Assembly: GCA_963833235.1 (NCBI GenBank)
Contig: CAWHXG010000001.1
Location: forward strand, 868,001-932,000
DNA: 64,000 nt
Origin: CAWHXG01 sp963833235
Lineage (GTDB): Bacteria; Pseudomonadota; Alphaproteobacteria; Rhodobacterales; Rhodobacteraceae
Direction of reading: 5' to 3'
Made by a program: the position numbers and the translations under genes
Part shown: positions 52,133 through 59,714 of the stretch, in pieces
Layout of the letters: each line of letters starts with the position of its first letter
Position numbering within the stretch: position 1 is the stretch's first letter
The notes under the pieces: model-generated
The model's database searches: none
What the model saw: only the letters and a program-made list of their open reading frames with translations
Told to the model about the DNA's origin: nothing

Positions 52133-53148
52133 GATGCTTCTACGCCCCCGAGACGGAGGGCCACGCCCCGGCGTTCTTCCTGGCGCGCGGCCGCGTGGTG
52201 CCGAACGAGGAGCGTCCGGACCGCGCGGCGCGGCTGCTGGCCGGGCTAGAGAAGCTGGGCTTCGCCGTAGAGGCGCCGGAGGCCGCGCCCGAGACGGCGC
52301 TGACCGCCGTGCACACGACGCGCTACCTGGCTTTCCTGGAGGGCGCCTGGGAGGGCTGGCAGGCGCTGCCCGATCCGGGTCTGGAGGTGGTGGCCAACCT
52401 CCATCCGCCGCGCGACGGCGCCAGCTATCCCGATGGGCTGGTGGGCCGCGCCGGTTGGCACATGGCCGATACCGCCTGCCCGCTGGGCGAGCGGACCTGG
52501 GCGGCGGCGCGGCGCGGGGCCGACACGGCGGCGGCGGCGGCGCAGGCGGTGCTGGGCGGTGCGCCGGCCGCGTATGCGCTGTGCCGGCCGCCGGGGCACC
52601 ATGCGAGTTCCGACAACGCGGCCGGGCACTGCTTTCTCAACAATGCGGCCATCGCCTCCGAGATGCTGCGTGGCGCCCACGAACGGGTCGCCGTGCTGGA
52701 CATCGACGTGCACCACGGCAACGGCACGCAGGCGGTGTTCTGGGAGCGGCCGGACGTGCTGACCGTCTCGGTGCACACCGACCCGAGCACGTTCTATCCG
52801 TTCTACACCGGCTATGACTTCGAGACGGGCGGCGGGGCCGGTGAGGGCGCGAACCTCAACCTGCCCCTGCCGCGCGGCGCGGGGGATGCGCCGTGGCACG
52901 CAGCCATCGGCGCGGCGCTAGAGCGGGTGCGGGCGTTCGGGCCGGGGGTGCTGGTGCTGTCGCTGGGGCTGGATTCCCACGCGTCGGATCCGTTCCGCGG
53001 CATGAGCGTCAGCACTCCGGCCTTCGCGGAGGCTGCCGGGGCCATTGCCGCGCTGCGCCTGCCGACGGTGATCGTGCAGGAAGGCGGCTATCTGTCGGAC
53101 GACCTGACGCGGACCCTCGTGAGCTTCCTCGGCGGATGGGCGGCATGA
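52129..53148 (+). CDS. Histone deacetylase-family amidohydrolase, acetylpolyamine-type
   Basis: Zinc amidohydrolase of the arginase/deacetylase superfamily, 339 residues. The His pair is in ALCRPPGHHASSD, zinc ligands in VLDIDVHHGNGTQAVF (Asp and His) and LGLDSHASDPF (Asp), and a catalytic Tyr in QEGGYLSDD. AGHCFLNNAAIAS is typical of acetylpolyamine amidohydrolases (AphA) and related bacterial HDAC-like enzymes. It overlaps the regulator upstream by four bases. It probably deacylates an N-acylated amine taken up by the transporter. Confidence 0.88.
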   Translation: MRCFYAPETEGHAPAFFLARGRVVPNEERPDRAARLLAGLEKLGFAVEAPEAAPETALTAVHTTRYLAFLEGAWEGWQALPDPGLEVVANLHPPRDGASYPDGLVGRAGWHMADTACPLGERTWAAARRGADTAAAAAQAVLGGAPAAYALCRPPGHHASSDNAAGHCFLNNAAIASEMLRGAHERVAVLDIDVHHGNGTQAVFWERPDVLTVSVHTDPSTFYPFYTGYDFETGGGAGEGANLNLPLPRGAGDAPWHAAIGAALERVRAFGPGVLVLSLGLDSHASDPFRGMSVSTPAFAEAAGAIAALRLPTVIVQEGGYLSDDLTRTLVSFLGGWAA

Positions 53149-53457
53149 TGGCCGCGTCCGCGAGGGGGCCGCGGCGCAGCTTGCCCATGGTCCCGAGCCC
53201 GCGCGGTGCGCGGGCGGACCGGCGCCCGTACCGCCCCACCCCCCCCCCCCGCCCGCGCGGCACGGGCGCCGGCCCATGGCGGGACCCGTCGCCTTCATCC
53301 TCCCCCGCCCGCCCGGGGCGCTCCGGCCCAGCGGCCTGACTGCCACGCCGGGGCCGTCATCCCGGGGCTCGACCCGGGACTCTTCCCGCCGCATTCTTCG
53401 CGCAGGCACCCGCGCCTCGCCCCGTCCCGCCACATCCATTCCCACTGGAGCCGCGTC
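53149..53457 (+). other. Leader stretch with C-tract before the aminotransferase (309 bp)
   Basis: Contains an unbroken run of 12 C (53239-53250) and a short hairpin TCCCGGG...CCCGGGA (53360-53379) in a GTCATCCCGGGGCTCGACCC context that resembles a widespread alphaproteobacterial palindromic repeat. No gene is supported on either strand. Confidence 0.5.
53360..53379. repeat. Short palindromic repeat, alphaproteobacterial type
   Basis: TCCCGGG and CCCGGGA flank a short loop, within GTCATCCCGGGG-CTCGACCCGGGA. From memory this sequence type is scattered in many alphaproteobacterial genomes; only one copy is in this window, so I cannot show the repetition here. Confidence 0.4.
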
Positions 53458-54840
53458 ATGAATACCCATCCCAACTCCCTGCACCACGGCGACGTGACCA
53501 CGTTGCTGCATCCCTTCACCGATGCCCGCAAGCACGAGGACCAGGGGCCGATCATCATCGACCACGGGCAGGGCGTGACCCTGTGGGACACCGAGGGGCG
53601 CGAATACGTCGACGGGCTGGCGGGCCTCTGGTCGGTCGCGGTCGGTTACGGCCAGCAGCGGCTGGTGGACGCCGCGGCGCGCCAGATGGAGAAGCTGCCC
53701 TTCTACCAGATCTTCGCCCACAAGAGCCACGAGCCGGCGATCCGCCTGGCCGAGAAGCTGGTGGAGATGACGCCCGAGGGCCTCGACCGTGTGTTCTTCA
53801 CCAATTCGGGGTCTGAGGCCAACGACACCGTGGTGAAGATGGTCTGGTACCTCAACAACGCGCTCGGCCGGCCGGAAAAGAAGAAGTTCCTTGCCCGGCA
53901 GAAGGCCTATCACGGAATCACCATCGCCAGCGGCAGCCTCACCGGCCTGCCGCTGAACCACAAGGATTTCGACTTGCCGGCGATCCCGGTGATCCACCTG
54001 ACCTGCCCACATCACTACCGCTTCGGCCATGAGGGCGAGAGCGAGGCGGAGTTCGCCCAGCGGCTGATCGACGAGGCCGAAGAGGTGATCCTGCGCGAGG
54101 GGCCGGAGACGATCGCGGCCTTCATCGGCGAGCCGCTGATGGGCGCCGGCGGGGTGATGCCGCCGCCCGAGGGCTACTGGCCCGGCATCGCGGCGCTTTG
54201 CAAGAAGCACGACATCCTGCTGGTGGCCGACGAGGTGATCAACGGGTTCGGCCGGCTTGGCAGCCCGTTCGGCTCCAGCCACTACGGCTTCACGCCGGAC
54301 ATCATGGTGCTGAGCAAGGCGCTGACGTCTTCCTACATGCCGCTGGCGGCGATCGTCTTCAGCGAGGCCGTCTATGACGCCATCGCCGACAACAGCCACA
54401 GGGTGGGCACGTTCGGGCACGGCTTCACCGCGTCGGGGCATCCGGTGGCTTGCGCGGTGGCGCTGGAGAACCTCGCCATCATCCAGGAGCAGGATCTGGT
54501 GGGCAACGCCGCAGCGCGCGGGGCGGAGCTGCAGGAGGGCCTGCGCACGCTGCTGGACCGCAAGCATGTGGGCGAGGTGCGCGGCGCGGGGCTGATCGCG
54601 GGGATCGAGCTGGTGGCCGACAAGGCCACCAGGCGGCCCTTCGCCAAGCCCGGGCGCGTGGGCACGGTGGGCTACGATCTTGGCCACGAGGAGGGGCTGA
54701 TCATCCGCAACGTCGGGGATGCGCTGGTACTGTGCCCGCCGCTGATCGTGACCGCCGAGGATGTGGAGAAGATCGTCGCGCGGATGACCCGGGTGGTCGA
54801 CCGGGTGCACGACTGGATCGCCGAGAACGGGGCGGACTGA
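53458..54840 (+). CDS. Class III aminotransferase (omega-amino acid/polyamine-pyruvate type)
   Basis: PLP-dependent aminotransferase of 460 residues from the ATG at 53458 (MNTHPNSLHHGDVTTLLHPF). FTNSGSEANDTVVKMVWYL is the phosphate-cup region, AYHGIT a family motif, ILLVADEVINGFGRLG carries the PLP Asp, and the Schiff-base Lys is in MVLSKALTSSYMPL. The HPFTD start and WYLNNALG place it near putrescine/taurine/beta-alanine:pyruvate aminotransferases. Transamination of the deacylated amine is the likely role. It is on the same strand as the deacetylase after a 309-bp gap and is probably under separate or read-through control. Confidence 0.88.
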   Translation: MNTHPNSLHHGDVTTLLHPFTDARKHEDQGPIIIDHGQGVTLWDTEGREYVDGLAGLWSVAVGYGQQRLVDAAARQMEKLPFYQIFAHKSHEPAIRLAEKLVEMTPEGLDRVFFTNSGSEANDTVVKMVWYLNNALGRPEKKKFLARQKAYHGITIASGSLTGLPLNHKDFDLPAIPVIHLTCPHHYRFGHEGESEAEFAQRLIDEAEEVILREGPETIAAFIGEPLMGAGGVMPPPEGYWPGIAALCKKHDILLVADEVINGFGRLGSPFGSSHYGFTPDIMVLSKALTSSYMPLAAIVFSEAVYDAIADNSHRVGTFGHGFTASGHPVACAVALENLAIIQEQDLVGNAAARGAELQEGLRTLLDRKHVGEVRGAGLIAGIELVADKATRRPFAKPGRVGTVGYDLGHEEGLIIRNVGDALVLCPPLIVTAEDVEKIVARMTRVVDRVHDWIAENGAD

Positions 54841-54904
54841 CGGTCGGGACCGCAATGGCGCCCGGGCGCGTTGGGCGTGGCAACGAGATCGAGGTGACCT
54901 GCAC

Positions 54905-55909
54905 ATGAGCATCGGACTGGCGGCGCTGCTGGACGACGTCGCCGCCCTGGCCAAGGTGGCGGCGGCCTCGCTCGACGACGTGGCGGGGCAGGCGGCGCGG
55001 GCTGGGGTGAAATCCGCCGGCGTGGTGATCGACGACGCCGCGGTGACGCCGCGCTACGTGGTGGGGTTCGCGGCGGAGCGCGAGGTGCCGATCATCTGGC
55101 GCATCGCCATGGGCTCGCTGAAGAACAAGTTGCTCTATCTGCTGCCGGTCGCCCTGGCGCTGGCGTTCCTGGCGCCCTGGGCGGTGACGCCGCTGTTGAT
55201 GCTGGGCGGCGGGTATCTGTGCTACGAGGGGACCGAGAAGGTCTTTGAATGGCTCTTCCCGCACGAGGCGCACGGGCATGAGGCGAAGGTGGCGCAGGCC
55301 GCGCCCGATGCCGCGACGCTGGAGGACCGCAAGGTGGCGTCCGCCATCAAGACGGACTTCATTCTTTCGGCCGAGATCATGGCGATCACCCTGGCGGCCA
55401 TCGACACCGGCGGGTTCTTCACCAAGGCGATCATCATGGCGGTGGTCGGGACCGGCATCACGGCGCTCGTCTACGGGGCGGTGGCGCTGATCGTGAAGGC
55501 CGACGATGCCGGCGTGGCGATGGCCAAGCGTGACGGCGCGAGCGCGTTCGACCGCGCCTGGCGCGCCGCGGGGCGCGGGCTGGTGCTGGGCATGCCGTAC
55601 TTCCTGCAGGCGCTGACCATCCTTGGCACGGCGGCGATGATCTGGGTCGGCGGCGGCATCATCCTGCACGGGCTCGCGGTGTTCGGACTGGGCGGGCCGG
55701 AACATTCGCTGGATGCGTTCGCGGGCGGCATTGCACATGGACTCGGCGCGCTGGAAGGCTTCGTGCATTGGCTGATCCATGCCACAGGTGCCGGGATCGC
55801 CGGGCTCGTCATCGGCGCCGCGCTGATCCCGTTGACGGCCCGGGTGATCGCGCCGGGCTGGGCGATGCTGCGGATCATGCTGCCGGGGCGGCGGGTGCCG
55901 CATCCGTGA
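54905..55909 (+). CDS. DUF808-family membrane protein (YedI-like)
   Basis: Inner-membrane protein of 334 residues with about seven helices. The start MSIGLAALLDDVAALAKVAAASLDDVAGQA and KSAGVVIDDAAVTPRYVVGF are the family signature, followed by SLKNKLLYLLPVALALAFLAPW and GGGYLCYEGTEKVFEWLFPH. Its function is unknown; the family is found in many proteobacteria. It lies 64 bp after the aminotransferase and may be cotranscribed by read-through, but no functional link is known. Confidence 0.85.
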   Translation: MSIGLAALLDDVAALAKVAAASLDDVAGQAARAGVKSAGVVIDDAAVTPRYVVGFAAEREVPIIWRIAMGSLKNKLLYLLPVALALAFLAPWAVTPLLMLGGGYLCYEGTEKVFEWLFPHEAHGHEAKVAQAAPDAATLEDRKVASAIKTDFILSAEIMAITLAAIDTGGFFTKAIIMAVVGTGITALVYGAVALIVKADDAGVAMAKRDGASAFDRAWRAAGRGLVLGMPYFLQALTILGTAAMIWVGGGIILHGLAVFGLGGPEHSLDAFAGGIAHGLGALEGFVHWLIHATGAGIAGLVIGAALIPLTARVIAPGWAMLRIMLPGRRVPHP

Positions 55910-55922
55910 GGTGCGGCGGGCC

Positions 55923-56414
55923 TCAGACCCGCGACAGGTCCCTCTCCCACCATCCGACGTCGTGCCAGCGCCCGAACTTGTATCCGACTTCGCGGAACGT
56001 CCCGACATGAGAGAATGCCAGCGCCTCGTGGAACCTGACGCTCGCCTCGTTGGGCAGTGCGATCCCGGCATATGCCCGGTGCAACCCAAGTTCGCGGAGG
56101 CGTTGCAAGAGGTCTGAATACAGGGCGCGGCCGGTTCCGATGCCCCTGGCGCCTGCCGCGACGTAGATCGTCACGTCCACCGAGAAGCGATAAGCGGCTC
56201 GCTCCCGATGCGAGTGGGCGTAGGCGTAGCCGACCAGTATTCCGCCGCTTTCCGCCGCAAGAAAGGGGAGCCGCTCCGACACACGCACGATGCGGCGGCG
56301 GATCTCGTCGGGCGATGGCGCCATCTCCTCGAAAGAGATGGCGGTTTCCGTCACGATAGGCGCGTAGATCGCGGCGATTGCTTCCGCATCTTCCGGACGG
56401 GCAGGTCTGATCAT
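55923..56414 (-). CDS. GNAT-family N-acetyltransferase, phosphinothricin acetyltransferase-like
   Basis: Acetyl-CoA-dependent N-acetyltransferase of 163 residues. The start is MIRPARPEDAEAIAAIYAPIVTETAISFEE, typical of the Pat/MnaT group. The acetyl-CoA site is VAAGARGIGTGRALYSDLLQRLR, and NEASVRFHEALAFSHVGTFREVGYKFGRW DVGWWERDL closes the fold. Homologues acetylate phosphinothricin or methionine sulfone/sulfoximine; native substrates are often unknown. It is convergent with DUF808 and divergent from rimP. Confidence 0.85.
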   Translation of the reverse strand: MIRPARPEDAEAIAAIYAPIVTETAISFEEMAPSPDEIRRRIVRVSERLPFLAAESGGILVGYAYAHSHRERAAYRFSVDVTIYVAAGARGIGTGRALYSDLLQRLRELGLHRAYAGIALPNEASVRFHEALAFSHVGTFREVGYKFGRWHDVGWWERDLSRV

Positions 56415-56607
56415 CGGCGGCTCACGCTCTGGAATGCGTCGAACCACGCATGGTTTGCTGCTGCGGTGCCGCCGGTGCAAGCCCGGGCTGCGCCCCTCGG
56501 CAGCGTCGGGGCAAGAAAGAGCGGCCCTTGCATCCCCGCCGGCCGCTCCGTATATCGACGTCATCGGCGCGTCGGCTTCCACCCCCGACCCACCACCGGA
56601 CGACGTG

Positions 56608-56632
56608 AACGGGCCCGGTGCCCGTTTTTTTT
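56608..56632 (+). terminator. Intrinsic terminator in the rimP leader
   Basis: AACGGGC (56608-56614) pairs with GCCCGTT (56620-56626) around a five-base loop, followed directly by a run of eight T (56625-56632). It points toward rimP, whose start is 35 bases on. No gene lies upstream on this strand for over 600 bp, so it acts on the operon's own leader: an attenuator or the end of a small leader RNA. Confidence 0.8.
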
Positions 56633-56666
56633 GTGCCTGCCTGCCGGGCAGCCTTCCGAGGACATC

Positions 56667-57296
56667 ATGAGCGACCTCATCGCCAAAGCCTCCATCGACC
56701 GACGCCTGGCCGAGATCATCACACCGGTGATCGAGGATCTGGGCTACGAGCTGGTGCGCGTGCGCCTGCAGGGCGGCAAATCCAGCACCCTGCAGATCAT
56801 GGCCGACAAGCCCGATGGCGGGATCGAGGTGGACGATTGCGCCCGCATCTCCACCGCCGTCAGCGCTATCCTCGACGTGGAGGACCCGCTGGAGGATACC
56901 TATACGCTGGAAGTCTCCAGCCCCGGGATCGATCGGCCGCTGACCCGCCTGAAGGATTTCGACGACTGGGTCGGCTACGACGCAAAGATCGAGACCACCG
57001 AGATGATCGACGGGCGCCGCCGGTTCCGCGGCATCCTGGCCGGCACCGAAGACGGCGAGGTGCTGTTGACCATCCCGGAGGGCACGGTGGGCCTGCAGTT
57101 CGACTGGCTGAGCGATGCCAAGCTGGTGCTGACCGATGCGCTGATCGCCGAGATGCTGAAGCAGCGCAAGGCGGCCGGGATCATCGATGAAAGCCAGTTC
57201 GACGAGATCGTGACCGACGACCCCAAGCAGCCCGCCAACCGGGACCCCGACACCACCGAGGCCGCCGCCTCCCCCGCCAAGAACAAGGATCGCTAA
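56667..57296 (+). CDS. rimP: Ribosome maturation factor RimP
   Basis: Assists 30S subunit maturation, 209 residues, from the ATG at 56667. Conserved parts are LAEIITPVIEDLGYELVRVRLQGG, GIEVDDCARISTAVSAILDVEDP and TYTLEVSSPGIDRPLTRLKDF. The alphaproteobacterial C-terminal extension is acidic and ends PAKNKDR. It is the first gene of rimP-nusA-ylxR-infB, with nusA starting two bases after its stop. Confidence 0.95.
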   Translation: MSDLIAKASIDRRLAEIITPVIEDLGYELVRVRLQGGKSSTLQIMADKPDGGIEVDDCARISTAVSAILDVEDPLEDTYTLEVSSPGIDRPLTRLKDFDDWVGYDAKIETTEMIDGRRRFRGILAGTEDGEVLLTIPEGTVGLQFDWLSDAKLVLTDALIAEMLKQRKAAGIIDESQFDEIVTDDPKQPANRDPDTTEAAASPAKNKDR

Positions 57297-57297
57297 G

Positions 57298-59055
57298 ATG
57301 GCCATTACCTCCGCCAACCAGCTGGAGCTTCTGCAGACGGCCGAGGCCGTCGCCCGCGAGAAGATGATCGATCCGGTCCTGGTGATCGAGGCAATGGAGG
57401 AGAGCCTCGCCCGCGCCGCGAAGTCCCGCTACGGCGCCGAGATGGACATCCGCGTCAAGATCGACCGCAAGACCGGCGTGGCGAGCTTCAGCCGCGTGCG
57501 GACCGCCTCGGGCGCGGAGGAGCTCGAGAATTACCAGGCGCACGCGACGCTGACGCAGGCGGCCGAGGCTGTCGCGGCGGCGCGTCCGAGGGTCGTGGTG
57601 GTCAAGGGAATGTCGGTTCCCGAAGCCGAGGACGAGGCGCCGCGGGCGATCCGCCGGTTCCTGCTACGCGCGCCCGCCGCGGCGGATGCGGCCGCCGTCG
57701 AGGGCGTCGACCAGGACGCCGCCCCGACCGACGGCGACGAGATCGTCGACGAGGTGCCGCCGGTTGAGCTGGGCCGCATCGCCGCGCAATCGGCCAAGCA
57801 GGTGATTCTGCAGAAGGTCCGCGAGGCGGAGCGCGAGCGCCAGTACGAGGAGTTCAAGGACCGCGCCGGCACGATCATCAACGGCATCGTTCGCCGCGAG
57901 GAGTACGGCAACATCATCGTCGATATCGGCCGGGGCGAGGCGGTGCTGCGCCGCAACGAGAAGATCGGCCGCGAGAGCTACCGCCCCAACGACCGCATCC
58001 GGGTCTACATCAAGGACGTGCGGCAGGAGCTGCGCGGGCCGCAGATCTTCCTCAGCCGGACGGCGCCGGAATTCATGGCCGAGCTCTTCAAGATGGAGGT
58101 GCCGGAGATCTACGACGGCATCATCGAGATCAAGGCGGTCGCCCGCGACCCGGGCAGCCGCGCAAAGATCGCCGTGATCAGCTACGACAGCTCCATCGAC
58201 CCGGTCGGCGCCTGCGTCGGCATGCGCGGCTCCCGCGTGCAGGCGGTGGTCAACGAGCTGCAGGGCGAGAAGATCGACATCATCCCCTGGAACGAGGACA
58301 TGCCGACGTTCCTCGTGAACGCGCTGCAGCCCGCCGAGGTGAGCAAGGTCGTGCTGGACGACGAGGCGGAGCGGATCGAGGTGGTGGTGCCGGACGAGCA
58401 GCTGAGCCTCGCGATCGGCCGGCGCGGGCAGAACGTGCGACTGGCCAGCCAGCTGACGGGCCTCGACATCGACATCATGACCGAGAGCGATGAGAGCGAG
58501 CGGCGGCAGAAGGAGTTCGCCGAACGCACCAACCTCTTCATGGAGGTGCTCGACCTCGACGAGTTCTTCGCGCAGTTGCTGGTGTCGGAAGGCTTCACCT
58601 CGCTGGAGGAGGTCGCCTACGTGGAGACCGACGAGCTGACCGTGATCGACGGGGTGGACGACGACACCGCGGCGGAGCTTCAGGCTCGGGCACGCGACCA
58701 TATCGAGGCGGCCAACAAGACGGCGATGGAAGAGGCCCGGACGCTCGGCGTCGAGGACAGCCTGGTCGAGTTCGAGGGCCTGACGCCCCAGATGGTGCTT
58801 GCGCTGGCGAAGGACGACGTGAAGACGTTGGAAGACTTCGCCACCTGTGCCGATTGGGAGCTGGCCGGCGGCTGGACGGTGACCGACGGTCAGCGCACCA
58901 AGGACGACGGCCTGCTGGAGCCCTTCGACGTGAGCCTGGAAGAGGCGCAGGCGATGGTCATGACGGCTCGCGTGCAGCTCGGCTGGGTCGACCCGGCGGA
59001 TCTGGTGCCTGACGCCGAGGAAGCGGACGGCGTAGAAGCGGCAGCCGAAGCCTGA
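57298..59055 (+). CDS. nusA: Transcription termination/antitermination protein NusA, with an N-domain insertion
   Basis: RNA polymerase-associated factor, 585 residues. The N-domain starts MAITSANQLELLQTAEAVAREKMID. S1 and KH domains are clear: GTIINGIVRREEYGNIIVDIGRG, VGACVGMRGSRVQAVVNELQGEKIDIIPW and LSLAIGRRGQNVRLASQLTG. Two acidic AR repeats follow. Between TLTQA (residue 87) and DGDEIVDEVPP (145) it has about 57 residues where close relatives have about a dozen, with an Arg/Val-rich start (RPRVVVVKGMSVPEAEDEAPRAIRRF) and an Ala/Asp-rich end. The frame is open throughout, so the insertion looks real. Confidence 0.93.
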   Translation: MAITSANQLELLQTAEAVAREKMIDPVLVIEAMEESLARAAKSRYGAEMDIRVKIDRKTGVASFSRVRTASGAEELENYQAHATLTQAAEAVAAARPRVVVVKGMSVPEAEDEAPRAIRRFLLRAPAAADAAAVEGVDQDAAPTDGDEIVDEVPPVELGRIAAQSAKQVILQKVREAERERQYEEFKDRAGTIINGIVRREEYGNIIVDIGRGEAVLRRNEKIGRESYRPNDRIRVYIKDVRQELRGPQIFLSRTAPEFMAELFKMEVPEIYDGIIEIKAVARDPGSRAKIAVISYDSSIDPVGACVGMRGSRVQAVVNELQGEKIDIIPWNEDMPTFLVNALQPAEVSKVVLDDEAERIEVVVPDEQLSLAIGRRGQNVRLASQLTGLDIDIMTESDESERRQKEFAERTNLFMEVLDLDEFFAQLLVSEGFTSLEEVAYVETDELTVIDGVDDDTAAELQARARDHIEAANKTAMEEARTLGVEDSLVEFEGLTPQMVLALAKDDVKTLEDFATCADWELAGGWTVTDGQRTKDDGLLEPFDVSLEEAQAMVMTARVQLGWVDPADLVPDAEEADGVEAAAEA

Positions 59056-59071
59056 GGACGCGTTGGGGAGC

Positions 59072-59714
59072 ATGGCGTTGACTTCGCGGCGGTGCGCCGA
59101 AAACGCGCGACGCGCCGGAGCGGCGCTGCATCGCCACGGGCGAGAGCGCCCCGAAGGGCGGGCTGATCCGGTTCGTGATCGGCCCCGACAACGAGGTGGT
59201 GCCGGACATCCTGAACCGGCTGCCGGGGCGCGGGATCTACGTGTCCGCGACCCACGCGGCGCTGGAGAAGGCAGCCGGCAAGCGGCTTTTCGCCCGCGCC
59301 GCGCGCGCTCCGGTGACCGTGGCGCCGGACCTCGCCGCGACCGTCGAGTCCCTGCTGGCGCGACGTGTGATCGAGCTTCTCTCGTTGGCCCGCAAGGCCG
59401 GGCTGGCAGTTGCGGGGTTCGAGAAGGTGAAGGCCTGCCTTGTTGACGGCAGTGCCGTTGTTCTGCTGCAGGCGGCGGACGGTTCCGAGCGGGGCAAGAC
59501 GAAACTGCGTCCGCCCGATGGGCCCGATGGCTTCATCGGGGTACTGACGGCCCAAGAATTGGGTTTGGCATTCGGACGGGAAAGTGTGATACACGGCGCG
59601 CTTGCCGCTGGCGAACTCACCACCCGTGTTATAAATGAGGCCGCACGCTTGACAGCGGTGCGCGCACAGGACGATGGAGACCGCTCCATCGGGAAGGGTA
59701 CGACGACCACATGA
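59072..59714 (+). CDS. ylxR: YlxR/L7Ae-type RNA-binding protein, one single-base insertion as sequenced
   Basis: RNA-binding protein with an N-terminal YlxR (DUF448) domain and a C-terminal L7Ae-like domain, the usual alphaproteobacterial fusion. The ATG at 59072 follows GGGGAG. One extra T at 59083-59084 shifts the frame; without it the protein starts MALTRGGAPKTRDAPERRCIATGESAPKGGLIRFVIGPDNEVVPDI and is 213 residues. The second domain reads RRVIELLSLARKAGLAVAGFEKV. Its end overlaps infB (ATGA). Confidence 0.85.

Noticed and set aside
41549..54840. Ectoine/hydroxyectoine degradation cluster
   Set aside because: The ectoine hydrolase (M24-type) and the AstE-type deacetylase are missing. The deacylases here are M20 and HDAC-like.
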